Source: Diabrotica undecimpunctata (Eukaryota; Arthropoda; Insecta; Coleoptera; Chrysomelidae). Taken from it: DNA of 64,000 nt. This document shows positions 55,801 through 64,000 of this stretch, one piece after another. Position 1 is the first letter of the stretch. Each line of letters opens with the position of its first letter. The notes beneath the pieces were generated by a model, which worked only from the letters and a program-made list of their open reading frames with translations, was not told the origin of the DNA and searched no databases. The stretch is taken from positions 17,896,136 through 17,960,135 of the forward strand of contig NC_092813.1 of the NCBI RefSeq assembly GCF_040954645.1. Direction: 5' to 3'. A program made the position numbers and the translations under genes.

Positions 55801-58024
55801 CACACACACACACACACACATGAGTTTATTCCAACCCCTATGGAACATGAGTGTACCACTGCTAGACAGTGGGACCCCCATGTCCGAAGATCAGACCGGT
55901 CTCGTTCCAAAAGAGCAAGTCATTTTGGCTCGGTACCTATCTGACCCCCACGTTTTTCCACCACCCCTCCTCTACGTCTGACATACGCAGAGGAGGCTTG
56001 AACTGTTACGTCGGGCGATTTGGGAAAAGAAACACCCTCCGTTTTCCATGACTTGTGGTTAGGCCACCTATCTGTAGGGGTAGCTTAGTGTAGCTTTTCT
56101 CCCTATTTACTTTACCGAGTTTACTATGGCTTTACTTTGGGCTCTGTGACCCTAAAAAAAAAATGTGTCCGATCAGGGGATCGACAGCAAATTGTCGGCC
56201 CCCTGTTCGGTTGTTGTGTGCTCGGTCACACAGTCGTCAATTTGGCAAAACAAGTTTTGGTCTCCTTGCCGACTGGGCGATCGATAGGCCTGGCCATCGA
56301 GCCTGTGTTTGTCGCACACGACCTCGATGCTCAGTTTTCGCGAGTTGCTTGTGGCAACTTAGTCCTGAAGGGCTATTCCTGAAGGGTCTTTTTCCTTAGG
56401 GGCGTGCCTGAGGGGCCTCAACCTTGTGGCTTTACTTATTAGGATTTTGTCCTGTTTATTGATTTTACTTTATTGGCCTATACAGATTTTTGTTAGTGGG
56501 TTTTTGGGTGAAATAATAATAGGGGTAGGGGTTTTAATGGGTGGGTGGGATGTGCATTCCCAAGTGTATAATGCTAAACATATACACATCCCGTGTATAT
56601 GTTTTTGGGTTTTTTTGGTTTTGTTTTTAACTGGTTAGTGAAATAAATATAACTGAAATAAAAAAAAAATTGGGGGATTGGGTTGGGATTTGGGGTTTTT
56701 TTTGGTGAGCTAAGCTCTTTTTTGTTTTTTGATTTTTGGTTTGTGTTTTTGTGTTTTTGTGGGCCAAATCTGCTAAGCCATAGATTAGGGCTTCTCATGT
56801 AAATATCTGTCCTTATATTAGGATCGTAGTTTGTCAACTCTCTTAGCGAACGGTTCGGATGGTTTCTGAGTTTTTCAAAAAGCTCATATGCATGTTCGAC
56901 CATCATGTTCAGGACGCTCTTTTGCTGCGAATTCCTATATACGTACCTTAGTGGCACATATTTAGGAATTTTAAGAGCCTCTCTGATCATGTAGTTCTGT
57001 ACAGTTTGGATTTTCTTTCTGTTTGTTTCACATGCATGCCCCCACGCTGCTGAGGCGTATGTGAGGGTTGGCAGAATGATGGCATTTGCCATTCTTATTT
57101 TTCAGATTACTTTTCCTCCCTATAAGCGAGGAGAGTTGACTTTTAAGGATTTTTGCCTTTTGAACTGTTCTGTTTATGTGTTTAGTAAAGGTGAGACGTT
57201 TATCTAGCGTTACTCCGAGATATTTGGCGTCGTCTTGCCATTCGACCGGAGTATCGAAGATAGATAGTTCCTTGTTGGGGATTCCGTGCTGTCTTTTGTA
57301 CATGACTGCCTGAGTTTTGTCCGGGTTGACGGCAATTTTCCACGTAACACACCAAGATTGCAAATGGTCTAGTGCCGTTTGCAAGTATCTAGTGGCCAGA
57401 TCAGGATTTCTGCTGCTAGCAGCTATAGCAGTGTCATCGGCGTAAAGGCTGAGCATAGTATGTTGATCACCACCAGGGGTATCTGAAGTGTATATGGTGT
57501 ACAGGTAAGGCGACAGCACGGCTCCCTGTGGCACTCCAGCCTCCATGATTCCGACTTCGGATAGGGTGGGCCCTATTCGAACTCTGAATCTTCTGTTGGC
57601 TAGGTACGAGGAGAGGAGACATGTCATCGCTTCACTGTACCCCATTTCGTTCATTTTATACAGCAATCCGTCGTGCCATACTCTGTCAAAGGCTTTACTG
57701 ACATCTAAGAAGGCGGTTGCTGTATATTTTCTTTCATTATACCCCTTAGTGATGTACTCTGTCAATCTTAGTATTTGCAGTTCGCAGGAGTGATTGCTCC
57801 TGAATCCGAACTGCGCTTCAGGGATTGCATTCATTACCTCAGATTCTTCTCTTAATCTTGCCAAGATGACTCGCTCAGCAATTTTGCTTACTGATGATAG
57901 TAGGCTAATGGGTCGGTAGTTCTGTGGAAAAGTTCCGTCTTTACCCGGTTTCTCTATCATTATAACATGGGCCTCCTTCCACCTGTCAGGAAAGTATCTT
58001 AATCTTATGATATGATTGATTATG
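55801..58024 (-). pseudogene. Jockey element 3' half, second copy (RT and 3' UTR)
   Basis: Minus strand: RT from RYFPDRWKEAHV (57990) through NYRPISLLSSVSKIAERV, FLDVSKAFDRVWHDG and LYADDTA, then a shift at about 57090 and the C-terminal domain, then the 3' UTR and (CA)n at 55801-55820 next to ATGCAAAAACAA (55789-55800). Unlike copy 1 it keeps the Leu codon before RYFPDRW, so its RT frame is open further. It is cut at 58024. Confidence 0.8.
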
Positions 58025-58025
58025 A

Positions 58026-58690
58026 TGGAATATATTCATTGTAACTGGGTTAAGACTGCCTTACAGGCGGACGCCCCTCGGAGTACAGGGGGTGGCTATA
58101 CAGGGATGAAGTTGTCATTTTTTTCGGAAAAATTAACGATCGATAATATAGCTGAACATTTGCCCAGAGTAAGATCTTGGTATAACTAGACGAAATCCCA
58201 AAGGGCGGACGCGAGAGTGGATACATAAGGGGTGGCGGACAGGGGTGAAGTTGCAATTTTTTGGGGAAAAATTAACGATAAGTAATATGTCCGCCATTTT
58301 CATGGCTTATTATTTAGCCCCTAAAAACTCTAAATCCAAAAGGGCGGACAGCTGGGTTGGTACAGAGAGCCATAAAACGGGGTCAAATGTACCACTTACC
58401 TGCGCATTTTAGGTCTCGGTAACAATTTTCAAACTGATTTTATTATGATATTTTTATACCGATTGATTTGGAAATTTGTATGCTCACTTCTGTTACTATT
58501 CTGAAAAGCGTCAAGTAGAGTTTTCCTCAAAATTTTTCAAAAAAATTTCCGTAAATGAAAATTTTCGTAATTTTTTGAGGTAAAATCTAATTTGTAGAAT
58601 CCTTTCGATTTTCTGTCAGTTATACCATGATTTTTTTCCAAATATTTTTAAACGATTTTTGCGATAAGAAAAAAAAATTTAGAAAAACTT
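58026..58690 (+). repeat. Left inverted arm
   Basis: It pairs with 62352-63009. It contains GGCGGAC-led subrepeats (58076, 58203, 58342) each followed by GG-rich sequence and, in two of them, GGGGAAAAATTAACGAT-like sequence. Its inner end holds the last codons of the minus-strand gene. Confidence 0.65.
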
Positions 58691-59240
58691 CGTCATTTTT
58701 CTCACTCTCATTGATGTTTTCACATTCATCATCTTCGTCACTTTCACTTTCAATAATATCACATTCATTATCTGCTTCATTTTCAATCACTACTTCTCGA
58801 ACTGATTCTGGCATCTGAGGTCCACTAAACCATTTGAATTTATATGTTTCATCTTAAAAATCCCAACCATGTTCTTCAACAATCAATTCTGTTGGTACTT
58901 TTTTATGAGCATTTGTCCAAATATTTGAAATATAATGAGCTCGCAGTAGATGTTGGTGTAATTCATCTTGACATGGTGGTAAGCTTGAAGCATCGAAATT
59001 TTTTAGTTTTTTTTTTAAGGCTCGTTCACATCATGCAACTTATACTGCCGGTTAAATAGTAAAAATCTGACATCGTTTACTTTTCTTTTTGGAATTGTTC
59101 TCGTCTGTCCTGTTTCATATAAGTGACTAAGGTTTCAAAAACTTCATTACAATCGAAGTCAGTTTCACCAAGTTGAATAAAAGCATCTTTATTATTACAT
59201 TTAGCGCATGCGTCTAGAATTACTGATCTAAATGAACGCG
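58620..59240 (-). pseudogene. Degraded gene of unknown function inside the inverted-arm structure
   Basis: Minus-strand reading from 59240 in broken frames: ILDACAKCNNKDAFIQLGE, then after shifts SLPPCQDELHQHLLRAHYIS, IWTNAHKKVPTELIVEEHGW, a stop near 58855, and KFKWFSGPQMPESVREVV followed by a very acidic tail (ESESDEDDECENINESE). The block LPPC-x-HxLRAxY-x-W-x-HGW-x-WxxGxxxPE looks like uncharacterised proteins that recur in many invertebrate genomes, but I cannot name the family. It is probably the accessory or transposase gene of the host element. Confidence 0.45.
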
Positions 59241-59671
59241 AAACATTATTATTTTAATATTTTAAAATAATAATGATGCAAAATTAATGTCCAAACAGAA
59301 TTTGTAAAATTATAATTAACTAATGAAAAAAAATTCAATCAATTTGAAAGTTAAAAAAAATATTGAAAATATCTACAAAGTAAATTTCAAAACTTAAAAA
59401 ATTGATAATTCCACTATTAAATTGATTTTTATTAATAATTATTTGTAGAATGTTAACCCGTTTTCTGCTAGCGTAACCGTATGGTCACACTAAATGTCCC
59501 CTTTTAAATATACAACATTTAACACATACAGCGATATATGCAACCTAGTAATACGACCACGCGGACTAGAGATATCTATGTAACGAATGACATACCCGGT
59601 ACCTGATCTATTCGCTGGCAAAGTCGTGTAATAGTTATTGTTTGTTGGTGTTACAACGAGAAAGCATCAAA

Positions 59672-61737
59672 ATGGACGTTCGCTTTGAGTAAGTAATATT
59701 TTTTAATCTTGTTTTTAAAGAAACCAAAAATATTTTTGAACAAATAGGATCTAGAGACATGTGTTTAAGACATATTTATATAATTTATCACAAAAGTATT
59801 GTATCAAATGCGGTAGAGCTTCTAATATTTGTTTGTGACCATAACGTCACACAGGGATAATATGTGATAATTAATAGGTTTTCCGTTTTTTTTCTCTTTA
59901 GACGTGGTTTTACATTACAAGAAGCATTGACCATGCTATATGATGACGAAAATATAGAAAATGATGAAACATTGGTGTTTATTTCTCCTCCAGATGTTCA
60001 TGAGGATACGGATGAAGATTCCGGCGACGAAGACGATGGTGGTTTAGTTGACAATTTGTCTCATAGACAGTTATTAGCGCCAGCTGAAGTTCGAATAAAT
60101 CGTATCGAAAATATGGAACAAGGAAAGGAAGACTCTGTGGATGAAATAAAGACAACAGAACCTGATGAACGGGTGAGTCAAATAAATAAGGGAAAAAATA
60201 AAAAATGTAGAATTTCTAAAAAAACTGAGATCAAGCAATGGATAGAGGGAGATTTGATACATAATAAAAAATTTAAAAACGGGAATAAATCTGAAATTAT
60301 GAATTTTATGACATGAGTCCATTAGAACTATTCGAACTATTTTTTGACAACGATATGTTTGAGCATATTTTACAAGAAACAAAAAAATATGCTGCGTTCA
60401 AGAATTTTCCAGATCCAAATCTCTCCATTGATGAATTAAAATGTTTTTTCGGAATTATAATTTTATCCGGCTACCATCCCTTACCGGGCAGAACATATTA
60501 TTGGGATCAACAGGATGACATGGCAGTAAACATGGTGAAAAATTCTATGCGCAGGAATAGATTTGATCAAATTATGAAATGTATACATTTTGCCGATAAC
60601 AGCAGAATTGGAAGGACTGATAAAATGTGGAAGCTACGCCCCATTAGAGAAAAGGTGCAAATAAAATGTCTGTAAAAAGTACTTTCAACCAACCCAGCAC
60701 ATGAATTATGATGAATCAATGATCAAGTATTTTGGGAAACATAGCTGTAAACAGTTTATCAAAGGTAAGCCAATACGCTTTGTCTATAAAGCTTGGTGTT
60801 TAAATTCTAAAGACAGTTATTTGATTCATTTTCAGTTATATCAAGGTAAACAGATTTTAACTGATAACAGTTATGTAGAAAAATTTGGAAGTGCGACAGC
60901 TCCTTTACTTCAAATGCTTAACGATCTACCAAATAAGATGCCAAATTACCATATTTATACTGATAATCTATTTACGAGTTTCAATTTACTTGCAGAATTA
61001 AAACTAAGGGGATATGACTGTACTGGAACAATAAGACAAAATAGAGTTCCTAAGTTTTGCCCTTTGCCGGATAACAAAGTAATGGCTACTAAAACTAGAG
61101 GTTCTGTTGATTATGTTATATCTAAAAATGACGGAATTATCTTGGTCAAATGGATGGATAATGCTGTAGTTACGGCTGCATCAACTTGCTACGGCATCAA
61201 TCCTCAAAGTTACGTCAAGAGATACTCTAAGCAACAGAAGAAAATTATTCGAGTACAAAGGCCTTTGACTATTGCAAAATATAATACATTCATGGGTGGC
61301 ACGGATAGAATGGATGAAGATGTGGCACGATACAGAATTGGCATCAGAAGTAAAAAGTAGTATTGGCCTCTTTTTACTTGGCTTGTTGACGTATGCCTAC
61401 ATAACGCCTGGGTGCTTTATAAGAAGTCCTCAAAGGAAAGAAAAAAAAAACACCTAATATAGTTTTCCGCCGAGAAATTGCACAGATGTATTTGCGAAAA
61501 TATGGAGTACCGCCTAGACGTCCTGGTAAGCCTTCAGTCAGCAGGAATAGTCTGTCCATGAATAGAGTGTCCGACAATCTACGATATGACAAAATTGACC
61601 ATCTTGTTGTTCCAGTTCCTAACGGCAAAAGACGTAGGTGTGCAGGAGAAGGATGTTCTTCTGTGATACGTACACAGTGTAAAAAATGTAATTTAGGACT
61701 TTGCATTGAGTGTTTTGAAATTTTTCATACACAGTAG
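59672..61737 (+). pseudogene. piggyBac transposase, broken
   Basis: A tiny first exon (59672-59688) is followed by an intron (59689-59901, GTAAGT...CTCTTTAG) and the exon opening RGFTLQEAL. After an acidic N-terminal region (DEDSGDEDDGG) and a basic stretch, the frame ends at 60316; a shift gives SPLELFELFF, LKCFFGIIILSGYHPLPGR and FDQIMKCIHFAD (to 60675). The catalytic domain continues in 60701-61360: NYDESMIKYFGK (first Asp), YHIYTDNLFTSFNLL (second Asp), FMGGTDRMDEDV (third Asp). Another shift precedes the C-terminal Cys-rich domain (CAGEGCSS, CKKCNLGLCIECF), ending at 61737. Three frame breaks; the DDD triad residues are all still encoded. Confidence 0.85.
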
Positions 61738-61770
61738 TAAATTCATAATGTATATATAGGTAACCTCCCT

Positions 61771-61790
61771 GTGTGACCATATGGTCACAG
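61771..61790. repeat. Palindromic subterminal motif of piggyBac
   Basis: GTGTGACCATATGGTCACAG near the right end; partner copies lie near the left end at 59473-59490 (GTAACCGTATGGTCACAC) and in the intron at 59834-59853. Possible transposase-binding sites. Confidence 0.5.
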
Positions 61791-61925
61791 CGTTTTTTTC
61801 TTATGTTTATAAAAAAAAATTAATAAAAACATATTTTTACGTTTATTTAGTTTCATTTCATTGTCATCTGCAGTTATATTTATGAAAAAATATATTTATT
61901 GATATTCTGGTAGAAAATGGGTTAA

Positions 61926-62351
61926 AGGAATTCTACAAATTGAATTTTACCTATTGATAAATAGAAATAATATATTTTGTATTTGATTATTAATGTAATA
62001 ATAAATCAAATTTTTCTTATATCTGAACAATCATTATTTATGCAATATAAATTTAAAAACCTTTTTATTGTAATAAAAAATAAGTAAAATTACTATTTGT
62101 TATACCAAAAATATTTAATAGTTAACATTATAAAATTACTTTAATTTAATAAAATATTAAATATCAAACATTTATTCAATTAAAAATTAATTCGTAAAAT
62201 ATTTGTATTTAAGAAAAAAATGTGATTTGTAAAGTAAATATGACTTTAGTTTGAAAAAAAAAACATTATCATAATATCATTTTAAAACTACAAAATATTC
62301 TATAAAAGATTCAGACGATGACGTAGAGGTTTATCAAATCTTTTTGAAAAG
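61926..62351. other. AT-rich inner part of the inverted-arm structure
   Basis: No convincing frame. Its start, GGAATTCTACAAATTGAATTTTACC, resembles arm sequence near 62438, suggesting a short internal repeat. Near 62309 a short frame reads DSDDDVEVYQIF, matching in style the acidic tail of the minus-strand gene on the left. Confidence 0.4.
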
Positions 62352-63009
62352 TTTTTCTAAATTTTTTTTTCTTATCGGAAAAATCGTTTGCAAATTTTTG
62401 GAAAAAAATCATGGTATAACTTACAGAAAATTGAAAGGATTCTACAAATTAGATTTTACCTCAAAAAATTACGAAAATTTTCATTTACGGAAATTTTTTT
62501 GGAAAATTTTGAGGAAAACTCTACTTGACGCTTCTCAGAATAGTAACAGAAGTGAGCATACAAATTTTCAAATCAATAGGTATAAAAATATCATAATAAA
62601 ATCAGTTTGAAAATTGTTACCGAGACCTAAAATGCGCAGGCAAGTGGTACATTTGACCCCGTTTTGTGGCTCTCTGTACCAACCCAGCTGTCCGTCCTTT
62701 TGGATTTAAAGTTTTAAGGGGCTAAATAATGAGCCATCGCGGACATATTACTTATCGTTAATTTTTCCCCAAAAAATTGCAACTTCACCCCTGTCCGCCA
62801 CCCCTTATGTATCCACTCTCGCGTCCTCCCTTTGGGGTTTCGTCTAGTTATACCAAGATCTTACTCTGGGCAAATTTTCAGCCATATTATCGATCGTTAA
62901 TTTTTCCGAAAAAAATTTCAACTTCATCCCTGTATGGCCACCCCCTGTACCACGAGGGGCGTCCGCCTGTAAGGCAAAGTCTTAACTCAGTTACAATGAA
63001 TATATTCCA
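62352..63009 (-). repeat. Right inverted arm
   Basis: The minus-strand sequence matches the left arm with scattered substitutions, including the GGCGGAC-type subrepeats and the final TGGAATATATTC. Confidence 0.65.
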
Positions 63010-63288
63010 ATAGAGAAATGTCATATTACTGATCAGTTCAAAATTTCGGCTCTATCTCTTGGACTATAAGGAAGCGATAAGTGGTTTGACAGCATAATAA
63101 CTGCTTGTTTAGTCTAGTTTTTTCAGTGATTCTAGGCAACCTATTTGGGTGGAGTTTTGACTTGTTCTTGAATGAGTTCCGAATCCAGCAGCCCGCTGAA
63201 GTATTGGATTTTTATAATATAATTATTTGACAACCTTTTGTTGGCCAACCACCTAGAACGGAGTTGAGCCGAAATACATTGATTTCCT
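63010..63288. other. Unassigned DNA before gypsy RT
   Basis: No frame or motif is readable in these 280 bases. It may be decayed gypsy pol or unique flank. Confidence 0.4.
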
Positions 63289-64000
63289 ATGTTCCGTTTT
63301 AAATTCGTTCAATCTGTAGATGGAATACTAGGAAGAATTACAGGAATGTCATTTTTCACTAAAATCGATTTACAGCATAGTTTCTGGTTAATACCTTTAG
63401 AAAGAAAAAGTAGACAGTATACAGGATTTCAGATAGATGGAGTAGTATATCAATTCAAAGTAGTACCATTTGGACTTCAATCATCTTGCAGTGCTCTATG
63501 TAGATGTCTTCATGATATTTTGGATTAATATGAACATTTTGTAATTCACTACATTGATGATATATTAATTTTTTCTAAAACGGCTGAAGATCACGAGAAA
63601 CACCTAAAAATTATAATAAATAGATTAGACAAGGTTGGACTAAAAATAAATCAAGAAAAATGTACATTTTTTCAAAAAGAAGTAATTTATCTAGGTTATA
63701 AACTTAATACTAAGGGAATCGAAATGGATCCAGAACGGACACAAGAACTTTAAGAGAATTTATTGGAATAATTAATTATTATAAAAGGATGATACCAGAT
63801 CTAAGTATAAAAGAAATTCCATTACTTGAACTACTGAGAAAAGGTGTAAAATGGAGATGGGATCAGAGAAGAGAACTAGCATTCCAAGAAATTAAAAACA
63901 TTTTTCTGTCAAATTTAAAAATATACTATCCTGACTACACACAGCCATTCATATTAAGAACAGATGCATCCATAGAGAGATTATCAGGGGTATTATTACA
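63289..64000 (+). pseudogene. Ty3/gypsy reverse transcriptase / RNase H fragment, cut by window end
   Basis: FFTKIDLQHSFWLIPLE, YTGFQIDGVVYQFKVVPFG, then a stop at 63526-63528, and in the same frame FVIHYIDDILIFSKTAEDH (catalytic YIDD, about 63547) and EVIYLGYKLNTKG. A deletion with frameshift near 63750 joins to REFIGIINYYKRMIPDLS, and RNase H starts with LRTDASIERLSGVLLQ at the window edge. The order and motifs are diagnostic of Ty3/gypsy pol. The N-terminal RT and protease are missing upstream. Confidence 0.85.

Larger units (their letters stand above)
52707..58024. repeat. Segmental duplication, copy 2
   Basis: This is a second copy of 20814-25968, collinear and nearly identical, with about 165 bp more LINE-B sequence. 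It begins inside the RTE ORF1/ORF2 junction and ends inside the Jockey RT, where a long-inverted-repeat structure starts. Neither junction coincides with the end of a transposable element. Confidence 0.9.
59457..61921 (+). mobile_element. piggyBac transposon
   Basis: 2,465 bp, bounded by TTAA (59453-59456 and 61922-61925) with inverted ends CCC(G/A)TTTTCT(G/A)C(T/C)AG. It contains a spliced piggyBac transposase pseudogene. Subterminal palindromic GACCATATGGTC-like motifs lie near both ends. Size, TTAA site and CCC ends all fit the superfamily. Confidence 0.9.
58026..63009. mobile_element. Long-inverted-arm (foldback-like) structure carrying piggyBac
   Basis: TGGAATATATTCATTGTAAC at 58026 is mirrored by its complement ending at 63009, and the two arms stay similar for about 660 bp inward. 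Between them lie remnants of a minus-strand gene and a piggyBac insertion. It could be one DNA transposon with long inverted repeats, or two inverted copies of the same element; no clear target duplication is seen. Confidence 0.6.

Noticed and set aside
58050..58256. A 68-codon frame with a similar 78-codon frame at 62777-63013
   Set aside because: The two match because they lie in the inverted arms; composition follows the GC-rich subrepeats and no domain is visible.
1..64000. CRISPR arrays, operons, bacterial promoters or tRNA genes
   Set aside because: None seen; the content is eukaryotic transposable elements throughout.

Overview
The window is eukaryotic and most likely comes from an arthropod, probably an insect genome. 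It is AT-rich, has spliced transposase genes, and carries a typical insect set of transposable elements: I-clade, Jockey-clade and RTE-type LINEs, BEL/Pao, Ty3/gypsy with a baculovirus-F-like envelope remnant, piggyBac, PIF/Harbinger, and a Sola-like element. I found no convincing host gene, tRNA, rRNA or CRISPR array. Almost every base can be assigned to a transposable element or to short unique or diverged-repeat DNA between elements.

Layout. (1) 1-5306: a nearly intact I-clade LINE (LINE-A, + strand). (2) 5307-6558: no feature. (3) 6559-38596: a deep nest. An old LINE (LINE-B, 6559-7802 plus 22156-23472) was split by a minus-strand RTE-type LINE (7803-22143; 12-bp target duplication CAATATATTAAC). 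The RTE was split in its catalytic YADD box by an LTR element with a non-coding interior (8625-18280; duplication GTAC). The 5' LTR of that element was split by a Sola-like DNA transposon (9369-13318). LINE-B is abutted by a BEL/Pao element (23473-38596), which carries two Jockey LINEs: one minus (23741-27527, 12-bp duplication) and one plus (30504-35923, 12-13-bp duplication). (4) 38597-40751: the 3' end of a gypsy-type element with a broken env gene and a 3' LTR. (5) 40918-47167: a degraded I-clade LINE (LINE-C, - strand) with a PIF/Harbinger deletion derivative in its 5' UTR. (6) 47622 to about 51340: a third I-clade LINE (LINE-D, - strand) that lacks its RNase H end and lies beside diverged repeats. 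(7) 52707-58024: a second, nearly identical copy of 20814-25968, a segmental duplication carrying pieces of RTE, LINE-B, BEL LTR and Jockey. (8) 58026-63009: a structure with long inverted arms, containing a piggyBac element at a TTAA (59457-61921). (9) 63289-64000: a Ty3/gypsy RT/RNase H fragment that runs off the window.

The proteins form the usual TE sets: ORF1/gag RNA-binding proteins, endonuclease-RT-RNase H polyproteins, protease-RT-RNaseH-integrase, and DDE transposases. Nearly all carry stops or frameshifts; LINE-A is the best preserved. The main value of the window is its layered, datable insertion history and several unusual structures: a repeat related to the terminal inverted repeat inside a transposase intron, hairpin-rich LINE 3' ends, a non-coding LTR element, inverted arms that both end in the same coding remnant, and BEL LTRs with mismatched flanks. 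All calls come from reading the sequence and from family knowledge; no database search was run.
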